DNA from: JBEKCB01 sp052139675
GTDB lineage: Bacteria; Planctomycetota; Brocadiia; CAIUPP01
DNA length: 63,737 bases
Assembly (NCBI GenBank): GCA_052139675.1
Contig: JBKQWE010000124.1
Coordinates: 1 to 63,737, forward strand
Direction: 5' to 3'
A program made the position numbers and the translations under genes. Below, one piece after another: positions 9,144 through 17,720 of this stretch. Each line of letters starts with the position of its first letter. Within the stretch, counting starts at the first letter, position 1. The notes below the pieces were generated by a model. The model worked only from the letters and a program-made list of their open reading frames with translations, made no database searches and was not told the DNA's origin.

Positions 9144-9171
9144 ATTATAGTCCATCTGCGGACAGAATCAA
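9144..9171 (-). promoter_or_regulatory. Sigma-70-type promoter for the HTH-EIIA gene
   Basis: On the minus strand, TTGATT (9166-9171) and a perfect TATAAT (9144-9149) are separated by 16 bases. Transcription would start near 9137, about 37 bases before the ATG. A TTGACA (9181-9186) lies further upstream but at the wrong spacing. Confidence 0.7.
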
Positions 9172-9203
9172 GCCTTATTTTGTCAACTTCTTGAATGCTG
9201 CCC

Positions 9204-9232
9204 TTGACGGCCCGCCGGAGCGGTGCTAAGTT
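9204..9232 (+). promoter_or_regulatory. Possible promoter for the ABC permease gene
   Basis: TTGACG (9204-9209), 17-base spacer, TAAGTT (9227-9232). The -35 box is good and the -10 box weak. It lies about 40 bases before the permease start and is divergent from the HTH-EIIA promoter. Confidence 0.4.
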
Positions 9233-9273
9233 TCTGCTTCGTTCGGTGACCAACTTCAAGCGGGGTCCAGTCC

Positions 9274-10971
9274 TTGCCGGAGATCATGAAAGACCGTTCC
9301 TGGTCGGTGGGCACGCTGGCTTTCATGGCAGCGGTGGGGGCTTTCCTGGCGGCCTTCCTGGTCTATCCGACGATCTATATCTTCAGCGAGGCGTTCTGGA
9401 TCGGGGGACATTTCTCGCTCGCCCACTTTCGCAACATCGCTCAGAACCCGCCCATCCGGCAGTCCATCCTGAACAGCATTTTGCTGGGGCTCACGACCAC
9501 GGCCGCGACGACGCTGCTGGCGGTGCCGCTGGCGCTCGTGGCGGTGCGCTACGCGTTTCGCGGAAAAGGGATCCTGACGGGCCTGCTGCTCGTGCCGATG
9601 ATCATGCCGCCGTTCGTCGGCGCGATCGGCATGCGGCGGCTGCTGGCGCGCGAAGGATCCGTCAACCTGATCCTTCAGCACCTCGGCCTCGTCTCACGGG
9701 GAGTGGACTTCCTCGGCGAGAGCGGGTTCTGGGCGGTCGTTCTGCTGCAGGTGCTGCATCTCTATCCGATCATGTACCTGAATGTGGCGGCGGCGCTGGC
9801 GAACGTGGACCTTTCGCTGGAGGAAGCCGCGCGCAACATGGGCGACCACGGGCTTCGGCTGTTCCGGAAGATCACCTTCCCGCTCATGCTGCCGGGTTAC
9901 TTCGCCGGCGCGGTGCTGGTGTTCATCTGGGCATTCACCGACCTGGGCACGCCGCTGATCTTCGACTACCAGCGCGTCGTGGCGTTCAAGATCTTCGATG
10001 CCGTCAACGACCTCAATACGAACCCGATGGCGTACGCGCTGGTCGTCATCGTAATCGTGCTGGCGCTGGCCGCGTTCGCCGCGGCCAGGTTCTGCTTCGG
10101 CGGCCGCGGCCACGAGATGCTTTCGAAAGGGACCGTCGCGGCGCGCGAAGTGCCGGCCTCGCGGACCGCCTCGGTCCTGATCTATGGCGGTATCCTGCTC
10201 CTCGCTGCCATCGCGTTGCTGCCGCACTTCGGCGTCTTCCTGACGTCCATCACCGCGAAGTGGTCCGGCACCGTATTCCCGACGCAGATCACCGGGGATT
10301 ACTACGTGCGGGCGCTCCATAATGAGCTGGCGCGGACAGGCGTCCGCAACAGCCTTTTCCTGTCGTTCGGCAGCACGCTGATGGACGTGCTGCTCGGCGT
10401 CGGCATCGCGCTCATCCTGGTGCGGCGGCGCTTCCAGGGATCGGGATTGCTCGACGCGCTGGCCATGATGCCGCTGGCCGTGCCCGGCATCGTACTGGCG
10501 TTCGGATACGTAGCCGGGTTCAGCGGCACGCCGCTCGATCCGCGGCGCAATCCGCTCCCGTTGCTCATGATCGCGTACTCGGTGCGCCGCCTGCCGTACA
10601 TGACGCGCGCGGCGTACGCCGGCTTCCAGCAGACGAGCGTCACGCTCGAGGAGGCCGCGATGAACGTCGGCGCGAGCCCCGCGCGGACGCTCTTCAAGAT
10701 CACGCTGCCGCTGATCCTGGGAAGCCTCATCGCCGGCGCGATCCTCACCTTCACGTTCGCCATGCTCGAAGTCTCCGAAAGCATCATGCTCGCGTTCCAG
10801 CAGCAGCACTACCCGCTGACCAAGGCCATCTACCAGCTTCAGACGGTGCCCACGGAAGGGGATTTCATCGCGAGCGCGCTGGGCGTCATGGCGATGGTCC
10901 TCCTGGCGGCGACGCTGCTGATCGCCGGCGCGCTGCTGGGTAAGCGGATGGGACAACTGTTCAGGGTGTGA
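9274..10971 (+). CDS. ABC transporter permease, ThiP/FbpB (iron/thiamine) type, two fused permease domains
   Basis: 565-residue integral membrane protein with about twelve hydrophobic segments and two copies of the binding-protein-dependent permease domain. Each copy carries an EAA loop that contacts the ATPase: EEAARNMGDHGLRLFRKITF near residue 190 and EEAAMNVGASPARTLFKITL near 460. The fused arrangement is characteristic of Fe3+ (FbpB/AfuB) and thiamine (ThiP) importers. Neither a substrate-binding protein nor an ATPase is adjacent, so the substrate is unknown. The start could be TTG at 9274 (GGGG eight bases upstream) or ATG at 9286 (GGAG only three bases upstream). Confidence 0.88.
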   Translation: MPEIMKDRSWSVGTLAFMAAVGAFLAAFLVYPTIYIFSEAFWIGGHFSLAHFRNIAQNPPIRQSILNSILLGLTTTAATTLLAVPLALVAVRYAFRGKGILTGLLLVPMIMPPFVGAIGMRRLLAREGSVNLILQHLGLVSRGVDFLGESGFWAVVLLQVLHLYPIMYLNVAAALANVDLSLEEAARNMGDHGLRLFRKITFPLMLPGYFAGAVLVFIWAFTDLGTPLIFDYQRVVAFKIFDAVNDLNTNPMAYALVVIVIVLALAAFAAARFCFGGRGHEMLSKGTVAAREVPASRTASVLIYGGILLLAAIALLPHFGVFLTSITAKWSGTVFPTQITGDYYVRALHNELARTGVRNSLFLSFGSTLMDVLLGVGIALILVRRRFQGSGLLDALAMMPLAVPGIVLAFGYVAGFSGTPLDPRRNPLPLLMIAYSVRRLPYMTRAAYAGFQQTSVTLEEAAMNVGASPARTLFKITLPLILGSLIAGAILTFTFAMLEVSESIMLAFQQQHYPLTKAIYQLQTVPTEGDFIASALGVMAMVLLAATLLIAGALLGKRMGQLFRV

Positions 10972-11069
10972 GAAAGACATTCGGCCCTTGCTTTCGGTAA
11001 TCCGCATTGCCGCTGGACCGCCGAAGCAAGCGCTGGTTGATCCATGGGTAAGAATCGAAGGAGAATGCG

Positions 11070-11444
11070 ATGACTGCACCGCAGTGCAATCCGGACCTGA
11101 ACCATTTCTGGTCGCGCCTGACGGAGCTTCAATGCGGTGGGCAACCATTGTTGAGCTCGCTTCGCACCGTGGAGAAGGAATTGGCGGGCCGGCCGATGGC
11201 GGCAGTGGTCCAAGCTGTGGCCGACGAGGTAGAGAAAGGCGCGCTGCTCTCGGCGTCGTTGCGGAAGCGCACGGACGTATTCGGCCGCGCAGCGATCTGC
11301 TTCGTCGAAGGAGCCGAATACGCCGGCATCCTTGACCGCGCGCTGCTCTTCATTCTCGATGGTCTCTGGCGCTGCCCAACCTGCGCCTCGTGGAACCCAT
11401 CTTCGGAAATCGCAGCGGCGAGTTCCGAAAAACAAACAACCTGA
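11070..11444 (+). CDS. Small soluble protein resembling a type II secretion GspF half domain
   Basis: 124 residues with a strong AAGGAG site before the ATG. Residues ~22-95 follow the pattern of the cytoplasmic helical T2SSF (GspF/PilC) domain. The chain has QPLLSSLRTVEKELAGRP, a spaced VADEVEKGALLSASLRK, then VFGRAAICFVEGAEYAGILD. The last resembles the family motif in which a phenylalanine and proline precede a GE-x-SG-x-L turn. Unlike GspF there is no membrane segment and only one domain copy. It is followed 51 bases later by a MazG-like gene. Function unknown; an adaptor or regulator derived from a secretion platform protein is one possibility. Confidence 0.55.
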   Translation: MTAPQCNPDLNHFWSRLTELQCGGQPLLSSLRTVEKELAGRPMAAVVQAVADEVEKGALLSASLRKRTDVFGRAAICFVEGAEYAGILDRALLFILDGLWRCPTCASWNPSSEIAAASSEKQTT

Positions 11445-11495
11445 CCGGCGCCGTCAATTCAAGGCGGTTCAGGAACTCAGAGGAAAGGACGCCTC

Positions 11496-11786
11496 ATGCA
11501 GATCGGTGAATTTCAACGGAACATCGAGAAGACGTACTACGACCGCGATTCCGCGCGCGGCATGGGCGGCACATTCATGTGGTTCATCGAGGAAGTGGGC
11601 GAACTGTCCACGGCGGTCAGAGAGGGCGATAAGGAGGCGATGAAGGGCGAATTCGCCGATGTGCTGGCCTGGCTCTGCACCGTTGCGAGCCTCGCCGGAA
11701 TCAGCATGGAAGAGGCCGCCAGGAAATACGCAAATGGCTGCCCGCGATGTCACAAAGTGCCGTGCGACTGTTCTCATAAATCGTGA
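11496..11786 (+). CDS. MazG-like nucleotide pyrophosphohydrolase with C-terminal Cys cluster
   Basis: 96 residues. An all-helical MazG-type fold is indicated by FIEEVGELSTAV (Glu32, Glu33, Glu36) and GEFADVLAWL (Glu52, Asp55), which together form the Mg2+ site of this family. Such enzymes hydrolyse non-canonical NTPs to NMP and pyrophosphate. The tail GCPRCHKVPCDC adds four cysteines that could hold a metal, which is not universal in the family. A GAGGAAAGGA site precedes the ATG. It is likely in a two-gene unit with the GspF-like gene upstream and convergent with the kinase gene downstream. Confidence 0.82.
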   Translation: MQIGEFQRNIEKTYYDRDSARGMGGTFMWFIEEVGELSTAVREGDKEAMKGEFADVLAWLCTVASLAGISMEEAARKYANGCPRCHKVPCDCSHKS

Positions 11787-11819
11787 GCCGGCCTGCGCGA
11801 TGGCGGCTGCGTTGCGTCT

Positions 11820-14800
11820 TTACTTTGCGGGCGCTTTCGGCGCTTTTTCGGGTGGCGGCGGCAGAGGCCAGAGCATTTTTGCACAACGGAAGCCGACGTT
11901 GATGTAGCGCGCGTTCTCGCGGCCCGCCATGCGGGTCGCGGCGCTCGCGGCGCGCTCGAGCGTCATTTCCGGAGCGGGCGGCGTATCTTTGCACTCGTTG
12001 ACTTTCGCCGACCGCGGCGCCGTGACGCTGACCAGGGGCAGCCGACGGACCACGCCTGCAGGGTCGCGCACGTCCAGCCACTCCTTCGCCTCTTGCTTGA
12101 CGGCGATGCAACCCGTCGTGAAATCCAGCGTGACTTTCGGCCGGGGCGCGAGACTTTCTTCAACGCGGGGCCTGGGACCCTGCGGCGCGCGGGGCTTGGG
12201 TTTTTCTTCCAAAGCGACGGCGGTCGGGCTGCCGATCTCCTGATCGGGCGTCACCTGAAACTTGAACTCGGCCCAGTGGTCCCAGCCCGGCATCCACTTG
12301 CGAACCAGGACGTAGGCGGCGTCTTCCGTGCCGACCAAACCCAGGTACTCCATCTCGAAGTCGGAGCGATATCGAACCATCCATTCCGGCGCCTTGGAGT
12401 CGGCCGCGAGGAGCAGCGGCGCCTCCACGGATCCTTTCAGCAGGGGAGTGGCGACCACGCGGGTCGGCCGCTGTTCCTCCATCCCGCCCCAGGAGCTGCC
12501 CTTGACGATGTAGAGCCGCGGTGCGGCCTTTGAAGGGGCCAGCGCCGTGGCCGTCCACTCCGCGACATTGCCTGCCATGTCCATGCAACCGAAGGGACTG
12601 CGGTCACCCTTGGCGCTGCCGACGGGCGCGGGGCCGAACCCCAGCACGGCGTTGTCCGGCGCCCACGTGTCGCCCCAGGGATAGATCCGGCCCGACGGTC
12701 CGCGGCAGGCGCACTCCCACTGTTCCTCGGTGGGCAGACCGCAGCCGGCCCACGCGGCGAACGCCGCGGCTTCCGACCACGTGACGTTCGCGACGGGCAT
12801 TTCCTCGCTGCCCTCCGGCTCCACCCAGCCCGGCGGCGGCGGCCGTCCCGTCGCGTGCAGGAATTCCGCATAGCGGCCGCACGTGACCTCCTTGACGGCG
12901 ATGAAGACTCCGAACGGCAGCTCCACCGTGCGGCGCGGATTGCCCGGGTTGCCTCCGACGATGTATTTCCCGGGCGGGACCAGCACCATTCCGGGCGGCG
13001 GCTGCAGTTTCGGCGCGAGGTTCGTGAGCAGGCTGCGCGCATCGGGATCGGTCGGCGCCAGGTCGAGCGCCGCGACGGCGGCATGGTATGCCGCGTCCCA
13101 GTTGGCTGCCCGGAACGCCTCCTGGCCGGCCTGCACCTGCAAGGCGCAGTCGGCGAGTTGTTTTTGCGCCCGGGCGATTTTCGACGCGATGGGATCGCGA
13201 TGAAATCCGAACTTCTCCGCGACCATCCGGTATCGCTCCAGCGCCGCGCGCCAGTCGCCGTTCTTCTCCTCGCGCGCTCCCAGTTCCACCTCGGCCAGCG
13301 CGATGCTCTTGCGGATCTCCTCCAGGCGACGCGCGGCCGATGCCTGGCACTCGGCGACCAGCGTGACCGGCGGACCGAGAAGCATCTCCTGGTACTTGTT
13401 GAAGCCTGCGATCAACGAACCGAGGTCGCCCTTGGCGGCGAGGGCTTCCGCCTCTGCGCACCGGGCATGCGCGTCGTCGTCCAGCTTCTGCATTTCCGCC
13501 GACAAGTCATTCGCTTTGTCCGCGTAGTCGGGATAATCCTTGGCGATCCGGCTGCACAGCGCGATCGCGTCGGTGGGCTTGCCCGCCGCCTTCAAGGCCT
13601 GCGCCTCGCTGAAGAGCTGCTCCGCCTCCTTTGCGGTCTCCGCGTGCACCCCCGGAATGTAGACGAGCAAAAGCCAGAGTCCCAGCGCAATGACTCCGAG
13701 GAAAACAAGCGCCGCGAGGATCGGCCTGAGATACAGCCGCTCGGAGAGCGGCGCTTTGACCTTGGGCAGGCGCATGACTTTCGGCGCCTCGCGCGCCTCG
13801 CCGGTGGCGAGTGCGAGCGCTCCGCTCTCGGCGAATTCGCGCCCCTTGTCCTCGATTTCCTGGGCGAGGCGGAGCGCCGACGCGTCGGTGGGATCCAAGT
13901 CGAGCGCCTTTCGGCAGAGGACCAGCGCCTCGTCGAAGTTGCGCCGCTCCGTCTCCTCGCCCGCTTCTCTCAGGTAGGTGCGCTTGAGATTGAGGTCGCC
14001 CAACTGGTTGCGGGCGGCGGCGAGGCGTTTCTTGAGTTCGATGTCGCCGGGCCGGAGCGCAACGGCCTTGTCCCACTCGGCGACGGCGCGGGCTACGTCG
14101 CCCTGTTCGTAAAAGCGGTCGCCTGCGGCCATCGCGATGGCGGCGGCATCCGCCCGCGCGACGAGGGCCTTCCGGCGCGCGACGATGTCCTCGTAATCGT
14201 CCGGAAGCGCGCTCCAGAACTCCAACGCGCGCTCGATGTGCCCCTCGGCGACCATGCGCTGCCCGGCCTCGTAGGTCCGCCGGAAGAAGCGTTCGCGCCG
14301 CTGGCTGAGGCGCTCGATCCAGGCGCGGGCGCTTTCCTTCATGGAGGCGTATTCCCGCGTGTGGAAGCGCTCGAGTTTTTTCAGCTCCAACAGCGCCGAA
14401 TCGAATTGACGGTCGGAGAGGAACTGCCTCGCTTTCTCCTGGATGGCCTGCGCCGCCTTGCGCAATTTGGTCCGGTGCTGGATCAGGTCCGCGCCGCAGC
14501 CGGCGCAGAGCGCCACGTCCAACCGGTTCTCGACCTTGCAGGACGGGCACTCGTCGAAGAGGTCCGCAAGACTTGCCCCGCACTTCTCGCATTGGCGGGC
14601 CTCCGGTGCGCTCTCGTGCCCGCAACTGCCGCAGGTCGTCAGGCTGATCACGCCTCGGAGCCTGGCGGTGGCGTCTTCCTCCTTCTCGCGCTGGGCCTGC
14701 GTGATCGCCGGAGTGGTGGCCAGTTCGCGCAAGGCCTGCGCCATCTCGTCGGCGTTCGCAAAGCGGTTCTGCGGGTCCTCCCGGAGTGAGTGCTGGATGA

Positions 14801-15662
14801 TGTCGTCCCAGCGGACGTCGAGGGCGCTGTCCGCCTCCGTGGGCATCTTGAACACGCCGAGCGGAAGGTTCCCGGTGATCAGTTCGTAAAGGCAGACGCC
14901 GAAGCTGTAGATGTCGGTGCGCTCGTCAACGTTCCTGGCGTTGGTGAGCTGCTCGGGCGCCATGTACTTGAGCGTGCCCATGGTGTGATGGTCGCGCGTG
15001 ACTTCCAGCCCGCCTTGCGCCTTGGTCAGGTGGGCCAGGCCGAAGTCGGCGATTTTCACCTTCTCGTCCCGGTTGATCATGATGTTGCCCGGCTTGATGT
15101 CGCGGTGCACCACGCCGTGCCGATGCGCGTAGGCCAGCCCGGCGAGGACCTGTTCGGCGATCTGCAGCGCCTGCTCCGGCGCGAGTTTTCCCTCCCGGCG
15201 CAGCCGGTCCTTCAGCGTCTCGCCCTCGACGTACTCCATCACGATGAAATAGGTCTCGCCTTCGCAGCCGCGATCAATCACGCTGACGATATTCGGGTGA
15301 TTCAGGTTGGCGAGGACCGTCGCTTCCCTCTCGAACCGCTGGATGAAGAGCTTGTTCTTGGCGAGATCTTTGGGAAGGATCTTGATGGCGACGGTGCGGT
15401 TGAGGGACAACTGCCGGCCGCGGAAGACGACGGCCATGCCGCCGGAGCCCAGGAGCGCCTCGATGACATAGTTGCCGATCTGGTGGCCCGGCTTGAAGCC
15501 CAAGGCGATATCTTCGGCCGACTCGGAAAGTTCCCGCGCCGCCTGCGGGGGAATCTTGGCCTCGCAGTGCGGGCAGACCAGGTTTGCCAAATCCGCGTCG
15601 GGCTCGACGCTGAACTCGTGAGCGCAACCCGGACAGGTGACCTTTTTCTCGGGCTGAGGCAT
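11820..15662 (-). CDS. Ser/Thr protein kinase - zinc ribbons - TPR - membrane helix - FGE/SUMF1-like domain fusion
   Basis: 1280-residue multidomain protein. A zinc ribbon (CPGC...CPHC, residues 10-33) comes first. A Hanks-type kinase follows (~64-330) with LGSGGMAVVFRG, VAIKIL, HRDIKPGNIM, DFGLAH and GTLKYMAPEQ, all catalytic residues intact. Two more zinc ribbons (CGSC...CEKC, CPSC...CAGC, ~346-400), TPR-like helices, one membrane helix at ~645-668 and more TPR-like sequence precede a sulfatase-modifying-enzyme domain from ~890 (GMVLVPPGKYIVGG, LPTEEQWECACRG, GCMDMAGNVAEW, ending NVGFRCAK). The kinase would be cytosolic and the FGE-like part exported. The ATG at 15660-15662 is chosen at the zinc ribbon; the Shine-Dalgarno is weak. 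The FGE-like domain may bind a ligand instead of forming formylglycine. Confidence 0.9.
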   Translation of the reverse strand: MPQPEKKVTCPGCAHEFSVEPDADLANLVCPHCEAKIPPQAARELSESAEDIALGFKPGHQIGNYVIEALLGSGGMAVVFRGRQLSLNRTVAIKILPKDLAKNKLFIQRFEREATVLANLNHPNIVSVIDRGCEGETYFIVMEYVEGETLKDRLRREGKLAPEQALQIAEQVLAGLAYAHRHGVVHRDIKPGNIMINRDEKVKIADFGLAHLTKAQGGLEVTRDHHTMGTLKYMAPEQLTNARNVDERTDIYSFGVCLYELITGNLPLGVFKMPTEADSALDVRWDDIIQHSLREDPQNRFANADEMAQALRELATTPAITQAQREKEEDATARLRGVISLTTCGSCGHESAPEARQCEKCGASLADLFDECPSCKVENRLDVALCAGCGADLIQHRTKLRKAAQAIQEKARQFLSDRQFDSALLELKKLERFHTREYASMKESARAWIERLSQRRERFFRRTYEAGQRMVAEGHIERALEFWSALPDDYEDIVARRKALVARADAAAIAMAAGDRFYEQGDVARAVAEWDKAVALRPGDIELKKRLAAARNQLGDLNLKRTYLREAGEETERRNFDEALVLCRKALDLDPTDASALRLAQEIEDKGREFAESGALALATGEAREAPKVMRLPKVKAPLSERLYLRPILAALVFLGVIALGLWLLLVYIPGVHAETAKEAEQLFSEAQALKAAGKPTDAIALCSRIAKDYPDYADKANDLSAEMQKLDDDAHARCAEAEALAAKGDLGSLIAGFNKYQEMLLGPPVTLVAECQASAARRLEEIRKSIALAEVELGAREEKNGDWRAALERYRMVAEKFGFHRDPIASKIARAQKQLADCALQVQAGQEAFRAANWDAAYHAAVAALDLAPTDPDARSLLTNLAPKLQPPPGMVLVPPGKYIVGGNPGNPRRTVELPFGVFIAVKEVTCGRYAEFLHATGRPPPPGWVEPEGSEEMPVANVTWSEAAAFAAWAGCGLPTEEQWECACRGPSGRIYPWGDTWAPDNAVLGFGPAPVGSAKGDRSPFGCMDMAGNVAEWTATALAPSKAAPRLYIVKGSSWGGMEEQRPTRVVATPLLKGSVEAPLLLAADSKAPEWMVRYRSDFEMEYLGLVGTEDAAYVLVRKWMPGWDHWAEFKFQVTPDQEIGSPTAVALEEKPKPRAPQGPRPRVEESLAPRPKVTLDFTTGCIAVKQEAKEWLDVRDPAGVVRRLPLVSVTAPRSAKVNECKDTPPAPEMTLERAASAATRMAGRENARYINVGFRCAKMLWPLPPPPEKAPKAPAK

Positions 15663-15714
15663 CGGGACTCTACGTATCCTGTTTGCCGGTTGCAGGAACC
15701 ATAGCTGGTACAAC

Positions 15715-15743
15715 AATATCGGAAAGAATGAGTGCCTTGTCAA
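15715..15743 (-). promoter_or_regulatory. Sigma-70-type promoter for the kinase gene
   Basis: On the minus strand, TTGACA (15738-15743), 17-base spacer, GATATT (15715-15720). It lies about 50 bases before the kinase ATG. The -35 box is perfect and the -10 box matches at four of six positions. Confidence 0.6.
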
Positions 15744-15951
15744 GCCAGAGGCGCCGCGCCGATGGCGGGCATGGGCCGGCGAGATGAACGATAATAACGC
15801 AACAGGCTGTGGGAATGAGACTTACAGCGAAAACGTCAATCTGGGTCACGTTTCTCAGAGATTTCATAATTGCTGAAATTGCATCCACCTGCACAATTGG
15901 TGTACTATACTGCCATGTGCCAGTTCTACTCGCAATGGGTGAATGCATCCC

Positions 15952-17208
15952 ATGTCTGCGACTCTACACTCCCTGGGCGAACATCTCAGCGCGAGCCTTC
16001 AGGCGGGCTCTGTATTCGCCATCCTCGCCGCATTCGTGTTCGGGCTGTTCGTCGGGTTCACACCGTGCGTCTATCCGATCCTGCCCATCACGGTTGCCTA
16101 CATCGGAAGCATCGCCCGCGGCGGGAAGCTCAACGGATTCCTTTACTCGCTGATCTATGTCCTCGGCATGGCGATCGTCTATTCGACGATCGGCGTGATC
16201 ACGGCCATCACGGGCGGCCAGATCGGGAGAATCTGGAGCAACGGCTGGGTGCTGCTGGCGTTGGCGAACTTCTTCATACTCCTCGCCTTGTGGCAGCTCA
16301 AAGTCATCCAGATTTCGGTGCCGCAGATCATTCAGGGAGCAGGCCCGCGCCGGCGGGGGGCGCTCGGGGCGCTGCTGGTCGGTGGCGCTTCGGGCCTGGT
16401 GGTCGGTCCCTGCACGCTGCCGGGGCTCGCGGCGATGGTGACGCTGATCGGCGCTCATGCGCGCGGAGGCTCGGCGGGGGTGGTGATCTTCGGCGCCGCC
16501 GCGATGTTCGCGTACAGCCTGGGACTCGGCAGCCTGGCCATTGTCTGCGGGACGTTCAGCGGGATCCTGACCAATCTGCCGCGGTCCGGCGCATGGCTCA
16601 ACGCGATCGAGAAAACCTTCGCGATATTGCTGATCCTGGTGGCGGAATGCTTCCTGATCTATCTCGGGCAGAACGCAAGGTTTCCGCTGCTGAGTTCGCT
16701 CACCGCGCCGAATACGCCCGCCGCCGCGGGAACCGCTCCGGCGACGCCCGGCGCCGGCCTTGGAGCGACCGTCGGCAGCCCGGCGTCCGACTGGCGGTTG
16801 AACGACCCTGATGGAAAACCTGTCGCCCTGGGCGACTATCGCGGGAAGAAAGGCGTGCTCATGGCGTTCTTCGCCACCTGGTGCGCCGCCTGCATGGAAG
16901 AGGTGCCGAGCTTCATCGCATTCCAGGGCAGATATGCGGACCGGCGGGTCGAGTTGATCGGCGTTGATAACGACCAGCCGGCGCGCGTCGTCAAACGGTT
17001 CGCCGAGGCCAGGAAAGTGAATTACAAGTTGGTGCTGGACCCGGACGGGACAGTGGCCACGGCCTACGGCGTGGTCGGCTTTCCCACGTTTGTCGGCATT
17101 GACGCGGCGGGCACAGTCCGCTATGTGGGCAACGTGTTGCCCGGCGACCTGGACGCCCTCGTCCAACAACTCGAAACCGGCGGACCGGCAGAGGCCAGAC
17201 AGCCATGA
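15952..17208 (+). CDS. CcdA/DsbD-type membrane reductase fused to a periplasmic thioredoxin-like (TlpA/ResA) domain
   Basis: 418 residues. The N-terminal ~245 residues hold about six membrane helices with GFTPCVYPILPITVAYIG and GPCTLPGLAAMV; the two Cys-Pro elements are the redox pair of CcdA/DsbD proteins. After a Pro/Ala/Gly linker, a TlpA-like thioredoxin domain carries TWCAAC (Cys311 and Cys314). The protein would move electrons from cytosolic thioredoxin across the membrane to its own exported thioredoxin domain, for cytochrome c maturation or peroxide or disulfide reduction. An in-frame ATG at 15943 also exists; GGTGA spacing fits 15952 better. The stop overlaps the next gene as ATGA. 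A TATACT box lies at 15906-15911, without a good -35. Confidence 0.9.
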   Translation: MSATLHSLGEHLSASLQAGSVFAILAAFVFGLFVGFTPCVYPILPITVAYIGSIARGGKLNGFLYSLIYVLGMAIVYSTIGVITAITGGQIGRIWSNGWVLLALANFFILLALWQLKVIQISVPQIIQGAGPRRRGALGALLVGGASGLVVGPCTLPGLAAMVTLIGAHARGGSAGVVIFGAAAMFAYSLGLGSLAIVCGTFSGILTNLPRSGAWLNAIEKTFAILLILVAECFLIYLGQNARFPLLSSLTAPNTPAAAGTAPATPGAGLGATVGSPASDWRLNDPDGKPVALGDYRGKKGVLMAFFATWCAACMEEVPSFIAFQGRYADRRVELIGVDNDQPARVVKRFAEARKVNYKLVLDPDGTVATAYGVVGFPTFVGIDAAGTVRYVGNVLPGDLDALVQQLETGGPAEARQP

Positions 17209-17654
17209 AGGCCGCCCTCACGCGCGTGGTCAGGAACGCGATCCGGAAGGAGCAGCAGGCGCGCAACCTCTACCTGAGGGCGCGCAAACTGGCGCAGGAT
17301 CCGGCGACGAGGACGCTGCTCGATTCGCTGGCCGGCGAGGAAGCTTCGCATGCGGCGCTCCTCCGCGGCGAGGGACTCAAAGCGTTCCTGGCGTCGCAGC
17401 CGCCGCCGATTCAGGACCTTCGGATCACCGAGTTCCTGGTCCCGCGGAAGCTCTCCTCGCAGGCGACGTTTCAGGACGTGCTCGTCTACGCGATGAAACG
17501 CGAGGCGGCCTCCTACTGGGCGTATCAGGCGCTCGCCGAGACGGCCGAGGACGGACCGGCGCGCCGGCTTTTTCGCCGTCTCGCGCAGGAGGAGCGGCTG
17601 CATCGCAACCGGCTTGAACGAGTGTACGACGATGTGATCTTCGCGGAGGACTGA
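17205..17654 (+). CDS. Ferritin-like (rubrerythrin-type) di-iron protein
   Basis: 149 residues forming a four-helix pattern with paired Glu and His ligands: RKEQQARNLYLRA and GEEASHAALL in the first half, KREAASYWAYQAL and QEERLHRNRL in the second. This ExxY/ExxH arrangement is that of rubrerythrin or YhjR-type ferritin-like proteins, which reduce peroxide or store iron. No rubredoxin Cys4 tail is present, so an external electron donor would be needed; the preceding gene, whose stop it overlaps by four bases, encodes a thiol-redox membrane protein. Co-translation suggests one redox module. Confidence 0.82.
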   Translation: MKAALTRVVRNAIRKEQQARNLYLRARKLAQDPATRTLLDSLAGEEASHAALLRGEGLKAFLASQPPPIQDLRITEFLVPRKLSSQATFQDVLVYAMKREAASYWAYQALAETAEDGPARRLFRRLAQEERLHRNRLERVYDDVIFAED

Positions 17655-17720
17655 CGCGCCCGGTCGAGTGTCGTGCGCAGTGGTCTGCGCGCTCTGGGTT
17701 TAACGAGGAAGGGACAGCGT

